NCBI GenBank assembly: GCA_050011155.1
Contig: JBEKJP010000060.1
Span: forward strand, 10,800-74,799
Source of the DNA: Palsa-504 sp050011155
GTDB taxonomy: Bacteria; Actinomycetota; Actinomycetes; Streptosporangiales; Streptosporangiaceae
Direction: 5' to 3'
Length of the DNA: 64,000 nt
Positions 26,373-37,245 of the stretch are shown here, piece after piece. The translations under genes and the position numbers were made by a program. Within the stretch, counting starts at the first letter, position 1. Each line of letters opens with the position of its first letter. The notes under the pieces were generated by a model. It was not told the origin of the DNA and did no database searches. It worked only from the letters and a program-made list of their open reading frames with translations.

Positions 26373-27314
26373 GTGCGAACCGCCCGCCGGGTCCTCGTCA
26401 AGGTCATCACGGCGATCGCCGTCCTGATCGCGGCCGCCTCGGTCACTTTCTTCGCCCAGCTCCTGGTGCCGGGTGACCGCGCGACCGCGATCCTCAACCA
26501 GCAGAACGGGCGCGCCCAGCAGTGGACGCCGGCCCAGCTCGCGCCGGTCGACCATAAGTTCGGCTTCGACCATCCGCTGATCATCCAGTACCTCGACTAC
26601 GTCGGCGGGCTGTTCCGCGGGAACCTCGGCACCTCCTACACCCAGTACAAGCCGGTCACGCAGGTCATCGGCGCGGAACTGCTGCCGAGCCTGGTCCTGA
26701 CCGTCGTCGCGCTGGTCGCGGCCTGGGTACTCGCCCTCGCGGTGATCTTGCTGACGGCCCGGCGCGGCCGGGTCGTCAGCGCCCTCGGCTCGACCTGGGA
26801 GGCGCTCACCGCCAGCCTGCCGGCGTACTGGGTGGGGGTCGTGCTCCTGGTCGTGTTCGCGGTCGAACTGCGGATCTTCCCGGTCATCGGCGGAACCAGC
26901 CCGATGGGGACGGTGCTGCCCGTGCTCACGCTGGCCATCCCGCTGGCCGGCTTCCTCGGCCAGGTCACCCGCGATGAGTTCGAGAAGGTGCTCGACCAGC
27001 CGTTCATCACGACCGCGCGCACCCGGGGCATGGGCGAGACGCTGGTGCGGCTCAAGCACGCGCTGCGGCACTCGGTCGTGCCGGCCATCACCTTGTCGGG
27101 CTGGGCGCTGGGCGCGCTCGTCTCCGGCGCGGTGATCGCCGAGAACGTCTTCGGCCGCCCGGGTATCGGCCAGGTGCTGGTCACCGCGGTCAACACCAGG
27201 GACGTCCCCACGGTATCGGGGATCGTGCTGGTGGTGGCGGCCGTGTACGTCGTCGCCAACCTGCTGGTCGACCTGGCCTACGGCCTCATCGACCCGAGGC
27301 TGCGTGCGTCGTGA
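26373..27314 (+). CDS. ABC transporter permease (DppB type)
   Basis: 313 residues from a GTG 9 nt after the binding-protein stop. It has the DppB N-terminal helix (FFAQLLVPGDRATAI), the extracytoplasmic HKFGFDHPLIIQYLDYVGG stretch and the C-terminal core with SGAVIAENVFGRPGIGQVLV. About six membrane helices. It forms a heteromeric channel with the following DppC-type permease, whose GTG overlaps its stop codon. Confidence 0.92.
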   Translation: MRTARRVLVKVITAIAVLIAAASVTFFAQLLVPGDRATAILNQQNGRAQQWTPAQLAPVDHKFGFDHPLIIQYLDYVGGLFRGNLGTSYTQYKPVTQVIGAELLPSLVLTVVALVAAWVLALAVILLTARRGRVVSALGSTWEALTASLPAYWVGVVLLVVFAVELRIFPVIGGTSPMGTVLPVLTLAIPLAGFLGQVTRDEFEKVLDQPFITTARTRGMGETLVRLKHALRHSVVPAITLSGWALGALVSGAVIAENVFGRPGIGQVLVTAVNTRDVPTVSGIVLVVAAVYVVANLLVDLAYGLIDPRLRAS

Positions 27315-28152
27315 GCGCCATCGCGATTCCCCGCGCGCGGGTGCGCGCCGTCCGTATCCGGGCCGGCACGGTCGTGCCGCTGCTCGTCGTCCTGCTCGTC
27401 GCGGTGGCGGCGGTCGCGCCCGGGCTGCTCACCGGGCGCAGCCCCAACGCGATCGACCTCCAGCACACCCTGCTGGCCCCGTCGTTTCACCACCTGTTCG
27501 GCACCGACGACGCCGGGCGCGACCAGTTCACCCGGGTCGTGTACGGGGCGCGGGAGTCACTGGGCATCGGCCTGGGCGCGACCGGGCTGGCCATGGCGAT
27601 CGCGATCGGCCTGGGCTTCGCGGCCGGGCTGGCGGGCGGCCTGATCGACACCGTGATCAGCCGGATCCTCGAGGTCGCGTTCGCGTTCCCTGTGCTGTTG
27701 CTGGCGCTGCTGCTGATTGCCATCCGCGGTCCCTCGGTCGGCACCGAGATCGTGGCCGTCGGCATCGGTTCCGCGCCCGGTTACGCCCGGATGGTCCGCG
27801 GCCAGGTCCTGAACGTGCGGCAGGCCGGCTATATCGAGGCCGCGGGCGCGCTCGGCCACAGCCGCTGGGCGGTGATCCGCCGTCACCTGTTTCCCAACGC
27901 CATGCGGCCGCTCGTCGCCATGATCACGCTCGGCGTCGGCCAGTCGATCGTGTGGGCCTCGGGCCTGGCCTTCCTCGGCCTCGGGGTCGCGCCGCCCAGC
28001 CCCGAGTGGGGCGCGCTGCTCGATGCTGGCCGCCTCTACATCACCACCTCGTGGTGGCTGGAGATCATGCCCGGCCTGGTCATCGTCCTGGTGGCGCTGT
28101 CTGTCACGTCGCTGGGCCGTACCTGGCAACACCGGCTGGAAGGAGCCGCCCG

Positions 28153-28156
<4 letters not shown>
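27311..28156 (+). CDS. ABC transporter permease (DppC type)
   Basis: 281 residues. The GTG overlaps the DppB-type stop (GTGA). DppC hallmarks are HHLFGTDDAGRDQFTRVVYG, the EAA-like loop YIEAAGALGHSRWAVIRRHL and ASGLAFLGLGVAPPSPEWG. Six predicted membrane helices. It is coupled to the ATPase gene by an ATGA overlap. Confidence 0.92.
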
Positions 28157-29843
<1,687 letters not shown>

Positions 29844-29853
<10 letters not shown>

Positions 29854-30752
29854 GGGCGTGCGGCCCGCGCCCGGGTGACGAGCATCTGGTGCAGGTCTCG
29901 CGGGCCCGGCGGGGTAGACGGGGACCGGCGGCGCTGCACCACGAGCAGGACCTCCGCCCCGGCCGCCCGCAGCGGCCGGTAGGTGATCGCGCCGCTGCGC
30001 TCGAGCGGGTCATTGATCACGCTGAAGTCGGGCAGCACGGTGATGCCCAGGCCCTCGGCCACCATCAGCTTGCCCATCTCGGCGCCGTCGGCCGAGTACG
30101 AGGACGCTGGCGTGCGCTCTCCGAGCAGCCGGTGCACGAAACGGTGCATCACGTAGCCGGCCCGCATCATCACCAGCGGCGCGGTCAGCAGGTCGTCGGC
30201 GCCTACCTCGCTCAGGTCCGCCAGCGCGCTGTCCGCGCGGACGCAGACCACGGGCCGGCCGCGGAGCAGTTCGGTGGATTCGAAGTCCGGCGGGTAGTCG
30301 TCGCCACGCAGGTAGCTGACGAGCCCGAGGTCCATGCTGCCCTCGCGCAGCGAGCGGTGAATGTCGTCCTGCTGGGCGGATACCACCTCGACGGCCGTCT
30401 CCGGGTGCACGTCGCGGAACTGCAGGACGGCCGGCATCAGCAGCGGCACCGTCGCGGCGTGGACGGTCCCGACCCGGATCGCCGGGCCTGCGCGGTGGTA
30501 GCAGCCCGCGGCGGAACGCAGCCGGTCCACCGCCTCCAGCACGGTTTCGATGTACGGCAGGAGCTCACGCCCGGCCGGGCTGATCTTCGCCCCGGACTGC
30601 CGCCGTTCCAGCAGCTCGACACCGAGTTCACGCTCCAGGTTACGGACCGTCTCGCTCAGCGCCGGCTGGGAGAGGTGCAGCGCCTCGGCGGCTCGGCGCA
30701 GCGAGCCCAGCCTGGTCACCACCCGGATGTACTCGAGCTGCTCGACCCGCAT
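29844..30752 (-). CDS. LysR-family regulator of the monooxygenase/ABC operon
   Basis: 302 residues. The N-terminal winged helix-turn-helix (LEYIRVVTRLGSLRRAAEAL, HLSQPALSETVRNLERELG) is followed by a LysR sensor domain (AIRVGTVHAATVPLLMPAVL, AEGLGITVLPDFSVIN). It faces the operon tail-to-tail. The AT-rich element at 30794-30823, 42-71 bp upstream of its start, matches the element in front of the leader peptide and monooxygenase genes. That supports it as an autoregulated regulator of the operon. The effector might be a sulfur metabolite, as for Cbl/SsuR-type LysR proteins, but this is inference. Confidence 0.9.
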
Positions 30753-30793
30753 AACTGAGCTGCTCGGCCCGCGTGACTGCTTGGCACTCCTAT

Positions 30794-30823
30794 TTCCTAT
30801 CTTTTCGATCTATATTACAGGAA
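30794..30823. promoter_or_regulatory. putative LysR autoregulatory operator
   Basis: TTCCTA (30794-30799) and AGGAA (30819-30823) with a T-rich interior, a 30-bp span identical to the element at 21633-21662. AT-rich against the local background. Confidence 0.5.
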
Positions 30824-31462
30824 AACGGCTGGTGCGACACCCGCAGCTGCAGGCGAATCCGGGACGTGTGATTGCGCCTAGCCGGCACCGATCCGGCTGG
30901 AGTCACTCAACCAGGCCGGGATGGCAGCAGTCCGCGCCGGCGCAGCTCGGCGGCGGCGCCCTCGCCGCGACCTGGCGCTTCCCCGGCCGCCTCAAGGGCA
31001 TCACCGCCGATCCGCTCAGCTACTTCCGCTCCGGCTCCGACCAGCCGGCCCGCTGATGCAGTACAACTGCGGGTACGGGGAGTTCGTGCGGGTGCCCGAG
31101 CGGGCGGTGATCCCGCCCATTGTCACTCCCAGACGGGAACTCGCCCTTCCGGGAATCGCGCGCCGAAGCCGATCTCCGCGGCCTCGAGCCCCTGCCGCCC
31201 CAGCCGGCGCTTCCTCAGTGCTGTTACTTCACCGCCAAGGAAGAGACCGTCCTGGTCGACGCCGTCGCCCACGGCCGCCTGGTCGCGGGTGCCCGGGCCG
31301 GCCAGGGCACCCGCGACGGCGACCCCAGGTCCGCCGTCCCGATCCTGCGGGCCGGCCGCAGCCTGGGCGAGATCCTCGACCGTGCCTTCCGCGCCGTGGG
31401 CTACCGGCCCTCAGCGACACGACCGGCACGGAAGTCACCCGTAACCGGGGCGCGCGCCCGGC
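30824..31462. other. unassigned region with probable gene remnants
   Basis: No intact gene. The plus strand near 30950-31056 reads like a gene end (ALAATWRFPGRLKGITADPL then a stop). Around 31205-31430 another plus-strand frame looks protein-like (FTAKEETVLVDAVAHGRL, AGRSLGEILDRAFRAVGYRP). Neither has a credible start or ribosome-binding site, and I do not recognise either family. They look like truncated coding remnants next to an insertion sequence. Confidence 0.4.
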
Positions 31463-31498
31463 CCCGTTCGAAATTCAAAATCTTTAATACCGAACGGG
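31463..31498. repeat. 34-36 bp palindromic element, copy 1
   Basis: CCCGTTCG (31463-31470) and CGAACGGG (31491-31498) flank an AT-rich 20-nt core containing AAAATCTTT. Related copies are at 34532-34566 and 48748-48781. This copy lies in decayed sequence 134 bp left of the IS1182 element. Confidence 0.75.
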
Positions 31499-31631
31499 CT
31501 GGGCGCTTGCCATGGCTATTAGGCCCCAGTGGCGCCCCAGGACCCTTCGGGCGAGTCCCCTGTGCACATCTCCGGCGTGTCGCGGTTCCCGGATGTGATC
31601 TCATGTCACTCGCGTTACGCGGCCGGGGATC

Positions 31632-31666
31632 TTCCGTCAGTTTTGGTCGCTGTAGGGGCTGTTGCA
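31632..31666 (+). repeat. IS1182 left terminal inverted repeat
   Basis: Matches the complement of 33591-33625 at 33 of 35 positions; the differences are at the GT/AC pair in the middle. Confidence 0.92.
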
Positions 31667-31714
31667 TATTCGGGGTTCCTGGATTTCTGGTGTTGCCGCT
31701 GGCAGAATTGTTTT

Positions 31715-33409
31715 ATGGCACACCAGTTCAAGCCGGTTGACCGTGAGTCCGAGATGCTTTTGCCCCATAACATGCTCGACTGGGTACCTGAGGGCCACGC
31801 TGTCCGGGTCGTTATCGGCACGGTCGAGCGGCTCGCGACGCGGGACCTGGCTGCCCGGCTGGTGCCGCCGACGCCGAAGGGGTCGGCGGCCGGCCCGGCC
31901 CGGTATGACCCGGTGATGCTGCTGACGGTGTGGATGTATGCCTACCTGCGCGGGGTGCTGTCCACCCGGGCGGTGGAGGACCGGTGCCGCTACGACGCGA
32001 CGTTCCGGGTCACGTGCGGCCGGGAGATCCCGGACCATACGACGTTCTCCCGGTTCCGCCGGTACCTGTTCGCGCAGGACGGGCTGGCGGAGGACCTGTT
32101 TTACCAGGTTCTCCGCGTGTGCGCGGGCGCGGGGCTGGGGCGGCTCTGCGTGGTGGCCGGCGACGGGGTCAAGATCGCCGCGAACGCCTCGAAGGAGGCC
32201 AGCCGGACCGAGGCCGGGCTGCGCAAGCTCGCCGGGCAGGTGATGGCGGGCGCCCGGGAGGCCGCCGCGGACGAGGACGCGGACAAGGGCGTGCTGCCCG
32301 GCACGGACCTGCTGCTGGGCGCGGGCACGGCGCCGGGGCCCGGTCCGCGGGCCGGGCGGGTGCTGGCCTGCCTGCAGGACCTGCAGGCAGAACGGGAGGC
32401 GGCCGAGGCGCAGGCCCGCGAGCAGGGGCGGGCCTACCTGGAGGCGGTGGCGGCCGGCACCGTGACGAGAGGCCGGCCCCCGGCCGCGGTCGCCCTTGCC
32501 GCCGCGCGAGTGCGGCTGGGGGAGGCCATCGCGGCGGAGGAGGCCGCGGCCGCGGACTGGCAGGCGCGCCGCGCCGCCGGGCAGCGGGCGGGCCGCCCGC
32601 CGGCCCTGCCCGGCACCGGCAAGAAGGCCCGCAAGGCCCGCGCCCGGCTGGCGGAACTGCAGGCCGCCGCGGACGCCGCAGCGCAGGCGCAGGCCGGGGA
32701 CGGCAAGGACAAGCAGCCGCAGCCGCAGCGCAACGTCACCGACCCGGACTCCCGGCTGCTGCCGGTCCGCGGCGGCGGGTTCACCCAGGGGTACAACTGC
32801 CAGGACGCCGCAGCCGATGACCGGCTCATGCTCGGCGGCTACGCCTGCCAGGACACCGGCGACGCCCTGCAGGCACAGCAACTCGCCCGGGTGGCGGAGA
32901 AAGGCGCCGCCATCGTCGCGGCCGCCCACGCCGCCCACGCCGCCGACCCCGCCATGCTCGCGAAATGCCACGACCGGATGTGCACCCTGCCGGAAAAGGA
33001 CAGGCACCGCCCCGGCCACGACGCCGCCGCCTGCCACCACGCCATGACCAGCGGCATCGGCGTCCTGGTCGCCGACGCCGGCTACCACAGCGAGGCGAAC
33101 CTGACCGCCCCCGGCCCGGGCCGGCTCATCGCCGACGCCAAGACCCGCGACCTCACCCGCCGCGAGCCCGCCAGCGGACCCCCGCCCGAGGATGCCACCG
33201 CCACCGAGGCGAACGCGCACCGGCTGCGCACCCCCGAAGGCCGCGCCGCTTACAAGCGCCGCGCTCCCGACGTCGAGGGCCTCCACGCCAGCCTCAAGGA
33301 CAACGGCGGCCTGCGCCGCCTCAGCCTCCGCGGCCTGCACAACGCCACCAGCGAGTTCCTCTTCGCCGGCCTCGCCCGCAACCTCCGCCTCCTGGCCGCC
33401 ATCAGCTAA
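31715..33409 (+). CDS. IS1182-family transposase (DDE)
   Basis: 564 residues. The N-terminal DUF772-like DNA-binding region opens HQFKPVDRESEMLLPHNMLD with YLRGVLSTRAVEDRC; the DDE core has VVAGDGVKIAANAS, GIGVLVADAGYHSEANL and RAPDVEGLHASLKDNGG-LRR. A long Ala/Arg/Glu-rich coiled-coil insert (about residues 215-345) separates the first and second catalytic Asp, longer than in many relatives. The ATG at 31715 follows the left inverted repeat by 48 nt; an open frame further left crosses the repeat and is not used. No frameshift, so it may be functional. Confidence 0.92.
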   Translation: MAHQFKPVDRESEMLLPHNMLDWVPEGHAVRVVIGTVERLATRDLAARLVPPTPKGSAAGPARYDPVMLLTVWMYAYLRGVLSTRAVEDRCRYDATFRVTCGREIPDHTTFSRFRRYLFAQDGLAEDLFYQVLRVCAGAGLGRLCVVAGDGVKIAANASKEASRTEAGLRKLAGQVMAGAREAAADEDADKGVLPGTDLLLGAGTAPGPGPRAGRVLACLQDLQAEREAAEAQAREQGRAYLEAVAAGTVTRGRPPAAVALAAARVRLGEAIAAEEAAAADWQARRAAGQRAGRPPALPGTGKKARKARARLAELQAAADAAAQAQAGDGKDKQPQPQRNVTDPDSRLLPVRGGGFTQGYNCQDAAADDRLMLGGYACQDTGDALQAQQLARVAEKGAAIVAAAHAAHAADPAMLAKCHDRMCTLPEKDRHRPGHDAAACHHAMTSGIGVLVADAGYHSEANLTAPGPGRLIADAKTRDLTRREPASGPPPEDATATEANAHRLRTPEGRAAYKRRAPDVEGLHASLKDNGGLRRLSLRGLHNATSEFLFAGLARNLRLLAAIS

Positions 33410-33590
33410 GACGGCACCCGCCAGCCCAGCCGCGCACCACGCCGCCAGGCCACCGCATACCCGGAAACACCAGCAAAACCCCGCAACAGCGCCAGAACAG
33501 GCACCAGACCCCGACCGCGTAGCACGCGCCCGGCCCGAATCCGGCCACCGGTACTGACGGCACCATCCGCGCCAGCCCACAGCAAGAAAC

Positions 33591-33625
33591 TGCAACAGCC
33601 CCTGTAGCGACCAAAACTGACGGAA
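33591..33625 (-). repeat. IS1182 right terminal inverted repeat
   Basis: Thirty-five bases that mirror the left end with two mismatches; the IS boundary is at 33625. Confidence 0.92.
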
Positions 33626-33694
33626 AAGACGGGTATAGACCTCGCATCGTGCCCGAACCGCCGCGGCCGGCCGGCCCTGTAATGCCAGCCGGGG

Positions 33695-34522
33695 TCAGGG
33701 GCCGGCCGGCCCGAGCAGCTGCTCGGCCTCGCACCACCAGCTGGTCCGCCCGTCGACCGGGGCGGTGCGCATGGGCGCGTGATCGCGCGGGCAGGCGGCG
33801 CCCGGATGCCGGTACGGGATGATCGTCAGGCTGTGCACGCCGCCGCCGCGCAGGGCCGCCCTGATCGTGTCGCGGCTGGCCCGGAGCAGCCGGCTCTCCT
33901 CCGCCGCGGTCAGGCTGCCGACCGCCCGGGCCGGGTGTACCCGGGCCCGCCACAAGATCTCGTCGGCCAGCAGGTTGCCGATGCCGGCGATCCGGTGCTG
34001 GTCCATGAGCCGCGCCTTGACCGGCGCGGTGCTGCCCGCCGCGAGCGCGGCCCGGAACTGGGCCGGCGTGATCAGCTGGGCGTCCGGACCCAGTTCCCCG
34101 ACCGGCGGGTTGAGCCGGACGCGGCCGAGGCGCCGCGGGTCGACCAGGATGAGGCGGCCGCCGTCGTCGAAGGTCACGGTAAAGCGGGCCCAGCGGTAAT
34201 CGCCCGGCTGGCGGCCGCGTTCCCAGTAGTCGCCGCCGTCGACCTCGGTCCCGTCGGGGTCGGCGATCACGATCTTGCCCGACATCCCGAGGTGGATGCC
34301 GAGCGTGACCGCATCGGTGGCCGGCCCGGTCTGGCACCACATGCTCTTTCCCCGCCGCATCGCGGCGACGAACTCACCGCCGAGCAGCGCGTGGCGGATC
34401 TCCCCCCGCGCATGCGGGCGGCATACGAAGGCATCGGAGTCGTCGACGTCGGCGATCCGCCGCCGCAGCCCGCGCCGCTCGATCACGGCCCGGGCCGACT
34501 CCACCTCAGGAAGCTCAGGCAT
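33695..34522 (-). CDS. Fpg/Nei-family DNA glycosylase/AP lyase
   Basis: 275 residues beginning MPELPEVESAR, with catalytic Pro2 and Glu3 of formamidopyrimidine-DNA glycosylases. RRGKSMW carries the beta-clamp lysine, and a helix-two-turn-helix (MDQHRIAGIGNLLADEILWR) follows. The C-terminal zinc finger is atypical: ACPRDHAPMRT ... TSWWCEAEQ keeps only two of the four cysteines, with His in place of the second. The role is excision of oxidised or ring-opened bases with strand cleavage; specificity is unclear. GGAGGG precedes the ATG. The palindromic element at 34532-34566 sits directly upstream, between this gene and the MFS gene. Confidence 0.9.
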   Translation of the reverse strand: MPELPEVESARAVIERRGLRRRIADVDDSDAFVCRPHARGEIRHALLGGEFVAAMRRGKSMWCQTGPATDAVTLGIHLGMSGKIVIADPDGTEVDGGDYWERGRQPGDYRWARFTVTFDDGGRLILVDPRRLGRVRLNPPVGELGPDAQLITPAQFRAALAAGSTAPVKARLMDQHRIAGIGNLLADEILWRARVHPARAVGSLTAAEESRLLRASRDTIRAALRGGGVHSLTIIPYRHPGAACPRDHAPMRTAPVDGRTSWWCEAEQLLGPAGP

Positions 34523-34531
34523 GTACCCTCC

Positions 34532-34566
34532 CCCGTTCGTCCCAAAATCTTTTTATAACGAACGGG
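34532..34566. repeat. 34-36 bp palindromic element, copy 2
   Basis: CCCGTTCG (34532-34539) and CGAACGGG (34559-34566) around a 19-nt AT-rich core (CCCAAAATCTTTTTATAA). It overlaps the last codons and TAA stop of the MFS gene and ends 10 bp from the glycosylase start codon, so it lies in the short intergenic space of two co-directional genes. Confidence 0.75.
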
Positions 34567-36085
34567 ATGGCGTCCCCGCACCGGTTACCGGCTCACGCGG
34601 CGGCCGGCCGGGCAGGCGCAGCGCCGCGCCCGCGCCGCCCCAGCAGGCCAGGGCGGCCACCACGCAGGCGGCGTGCAAGCCCGCCATGAACGACGCGGTC
34701 ACAGCCCGGGTCAGGGCGGCCGGGTCCGGCTGGTGGCGGGCGATGTCCAGGGCGGCGGCGACCGAGCCGCGGGCCGCGGCGTAGGCGGACGCGGGCAGCG
34801 CGTGCACGGGCGTGGCCGCCAGCCGGTGCGGATACACGCTGCCGAAGACGCTGCCGATGACGGCGACGCCCAGGGTGCCGCCGGCCTCGCGGGTGGCGTC
34901 GTTGACGGCCGAGCCGGTGCCGGCCCGGGCCGGGGGCAGCACGGACAGGATGGACTCGGTGGCCGGGGTGCTGATCAGCCCGAGCGCGGCGCCGATGATC
35001 ACCATCTGGGCGACGACCCGCGGGTAGGGCTCGGCCGCGGGCGAGACGGCGATCCACGCGAACGCCGCGCCGAACGAGATCAGGCCGCCGGTGACGACGA
35101 GCCGGGGGCCGGCCCGGACGGCCAGGCTCGCGCCGGCCTCGGAGCCGGCCGCGATGCTGATCGCGACGGGCAGGATCCGCACCCCCGTCGCCAGCGGGCT
35201 GTAGCCGCGGATGAACTGGAAGTACTGCGTGACGAGGAAGATGAAGCCCAACAGCGCGAAGAAGGCGATGGTGACCGAGCCGCTGGCGGCGGTGAAGGCC
35301 GGCACCTTGAACAAGGTGACGTCGAGCATCGGCGCGGCGGTGCGCCGCTCCACGACCACGAACGCCGTCCCGAGCAGGGCCGTGCCGGCGAATCCGGCGA
35401 TGCTGGCCGCGGCCCCCCAGCCGCGGCCGGGCGCCTCGATGACCGTGTAGACGAGCAAGCCGATCGCCGCCGAGGAGACCAGCAGGCCGAGCCGGTCGAT
35501 CCGGGCGGCCCCGGGCTGGCGTGACTCCGGCACGACCAGCACCGTGGCGATCACCGCGACCAGGGCAACGGGGACCAGGGCCCAGAACACGGACCCGTAC
35601 CAGAAGTGAGCCAGCAGCAGCCCGCCGGTGACCGGTCCGACCGCCACCCCCAGGCCGGCCACGGCGCCCCAGATCCCGATGGCCCGGGTCCGTTCGGCCC
35701 GGCCGGGATAGGCGCTGGTGATGATAGACAACGTGGTCGGGTAGACCAGCGCGTCGAAGGCGCCCATCACGAACCGGAGCAGCACCAGCGTCCCGGCCTG
35801 GTGCACCTCTCCGGCCAGGGCGGACGCCGCCGCGAAGCCGAGCAGGCCGGTGACCAGGACCGGACGGCGGCCGTAGCGGTCGCCGAGCGACCCGCCGGTC
35901 AGCACCAGCGCGGCGAAGGCCAGGCTGTACCCGTCGACCACCCACTGGAGGGTGCTCGTCCCGGCCCCCAGCTGCCTGCTCAGCGTGGGCAGGGCGACGT
36001 TCACGATGGTGGTGTCCAGGTCGATAGCGAACACGGCCAGGCAGACCGTGGCCAGCACGGCCAGGCGGTGGCGGGCGGTGAGCAC
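34553..36085 (-). CDS. MFS drug exporter, DHA2 (14-helix, EmrB/QacA type)
   Basis: 510 residues with about 14 predicted membrane helices. DHA2 features: LDTTIVNVALPTLSRQLG, WVVDGYSLAFAALVL, motif A-like GSLGDRYGRRPVLV and motif C-like GVAVGPVTGGLLLAHFWYGS. Proton-driven export of drugs or a secondary metabolite is expected. The GTG start lies 2 nt after the hydrolase stop, so the two genes are coupled. The last residues (SRSL and stop) are encoded by the palindromic element, hinting that the original C-terminus was slightly altered. Confidence 0.92.
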   Translation of the reverse strand: MLTARHRLAVLATVCLAVFAIDLDTTIVNVALPTLSRQLGAGTSTLQWVVDGYSLAFAALVLTGGSLGDRYGRRPVLVTGLLGFAAASALAGEVHQAGTLVLLRFVMGAFDALVYPTTLSIITSAYPGRAERTRAIGIWGAVAGLGVAVGPVTGGLLLAHFWYGSVFWALVPVALVAVIATVLVVPESRQPGAARIDRLGLLVSSAAIGLLVYTVIEAPGRGWGAAASIAGFAGTALLGTAFVVVERRTAAPMLDVTLFKVPAFTAASGSVTIAFFALLGFIFLVTQYFQFIRGYSPLATGVRILPVAISIAAGSEAGASLAVRAGPRLVVTGGLISFGAAFAWIAVSPAAEPYPRVVAQMVIIGAALGLISTPATESILSVLPPARAGTGSAVNDATREAGGTLGVAVIGSVFGSVYPHRLAATPVHALPASAYAAARGSVAAALDIARHQPDPAALTRAVTASFMAGLHAACVVAALACWGGAGAALRLPGRPPREPVTGAGTPSRSL

Positions 36086-36087
36086 GG

Positions 36088-36894
36088 TCAGAATGTGCTG
36101 ATGGTCTCGGTCAGGGCCGTGGCGAATTCGTCCGGCCGGTCTTCGTAAGCGTGGTGATGGCCGGGGAAGGTGACCAGGTCGCAGGCGAGTTCGGCGGCCA
36201 TCGCACGGGAGATGCGGACCTGGCGGTAATCGCCCGCCAGGCTCCCGTCGCCCACGGCCACCGCCGTGGGCGTGCCCGCTTGCCTGATCGCGGCGAGGTC
36301 CGGCCGGAAGTCGACCATCGGCATCACGTGATGGCGGAAGACGTAATCCCCGTCTCTCTTCGCGCGGGCCATCGACCGGGGCCCGAACGTCGGCTGGGAA
36401 TCGACCCCGATTGCGCGCGTCCAGGCCCGGTAGGCCGTCACAATGCCCCGGCGCTCGTTAAGGTCGCACAGGCCCTGGAAGAATGCCCGTTGCTCGACCG
36501 CGTCGGGCAGGATTGCGATGGTGAGCGGTTCGTGGATGATATAGGCGCGGACGCGGCCGGGATAACGGGAGCTGAAATCAAAGCCGGCTGACGCTCCGCC
36601 GCAGGTAGCGAACAGGATCGTCGGGCCGACATCGAGCGCGTCGAGCAAGGTGGCGATATCGCGGCTCTCCTGGCCGAAATCCAGCGGGCGGTCGGCCCGG
36701 CCGGTGCTCTGCAAAGTGCCCCGGCGGTCATAGCTGATGACCTGGAATTCCCTGGCCAGCCGCCGGGCCAGCCGCCGGAATTCGAGCACGCCGGCCCCGG
36801 CTCCGCCGATGGCGAGCACCGCGGGCCCGCGCCCGGTGCTCTGGTAGTGGAGTTCCGCGCCGTCAACGGCGATGGTGTCAGCTCGAAGTGCCAC
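36088..36894 (-). CDS. alpha/beta hydrolase with Cys at the nucleophile position
   Basis: 268 residues, alpha/beta-hydrolase fold: oxyanion-hole region AVLAIGGAGAG, strand-turn RRLAREFQVISYDRRG, nucleophile elbow FATCGGASAG and C-terminal His in FPGHHHAYEDRP. The expected G-x-S-x-G Ser is a Cys, and the first Gly of the motif is Thr/Ala, so activity may be altered or acyltransferase-like. A -10-like TATGAT (36900-36905 on the minus strand) lies 5 nt before the GTG, so the transcript is probably leaderless. It is co-transcribed with the exporter and divergent from the ACP-ketosynthase pair. Confidence 0.85.
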   Translation of the reverse strand: MALRADTIAVDGAELHYQSTGRGPAVLAIGGAGAGVLEFRRLARRLAREFQVISYDRRGTLQSTGRADRPLDFGQESRDIATLLDALDVGPTILFATCGGASAGFDFSSRYPGRVRAYIIHEPLTIAILPDAVEQRAFFQGLCDLNERRGIVTAYRAWTRAIGVDSQPTFGPRSMARAKRDGDYVFRHHVMPMVDFRPDLAAIRQAGTPTAVAVGDGSLAGDYRQVRISRAMAAELACDLVTFPGHHHAYEDRPDEFATALTETISTF

Positions 36895-36972
36895 TATGTA
36901 TCATAACGCGCGAAGAGAGCCGCTCGCACAATTCTCACCACGCGATAATGGGCTGGTAAAAGGGAGGCCGGA

Positions 36973-37245
36973 ATGGCGGATGTCCTCCGAGAGAAGGAAT
37001 TGATAGAGCTGGTGAAGAACGTCGCCGAGGAAGCCCTGGATATCGACCTCGGCGACGCGACGCCGCAGACGCCGCTGCGCTCCCTGGGACTGGATTCACT
37101 CGATCAGCTCGAGCTGGTCAGCGCCCTGGAAGAACGCCTCGAGACCTGCATACCGGACAGTTATCTCAACCAGGTCGAGACCGTCGGCGACCTGATCGCC
37201 GCCCTGGCGGACCTGCAGGTGAGCCGGCCCGATGTCAGCGGATGA
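36973..37245 (+). CDS. acyl carrier protein
   Basis: 90 residues, acidic helical bundle with the phosphopantetheine site in LGLDSLDQLEL (Ser42). GGGAGG 6 nt before the ATG. The last codons overlap the ketosynthase start. It would carry acyl chains as 4'-phosphopantetheine thioesters for the partner enzyme. The main fatty-acid-synthase genes are absent, so this is probably a dedicated ACP of a small biosynthetic cassette. Confidence 0.92.
   Translation: MADVLREKELIELVKNVAEEALDIDLGDATPQTPLRSLGLDSLDQLELVSALEERLETCIPDSYLNQVETVGDLIAALADLQVSRPDVSG

Larger units (their letters stand above)
31632..33625 (+). mobile_element. IS1182-family insertion sequence
   Basis: A complete element of 1994 bp. 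Terminal inverted repeats of 35 bp (31632-31666 and 33591-33625) start TTCCGTCAGTTTTGG and end GGGGCTGTTGCA, with only two mismatches. One transposase gene lies between. No target-site duplication is visible: the left flank ends GGGATC and the right flank starts AAGACG. That suggests rearrangement after insertion or insertion without duplication. The well-matched ends and open transposase frame suggest recent activity. Confidence 0.93.

Noticed and set aside
24678..27071. 797-codon open frame antisense to the ABC binding protein and permease
   Set aside because: Same artefact of GC-rich coding sequence; the plus-strand genes are clear and coupled.
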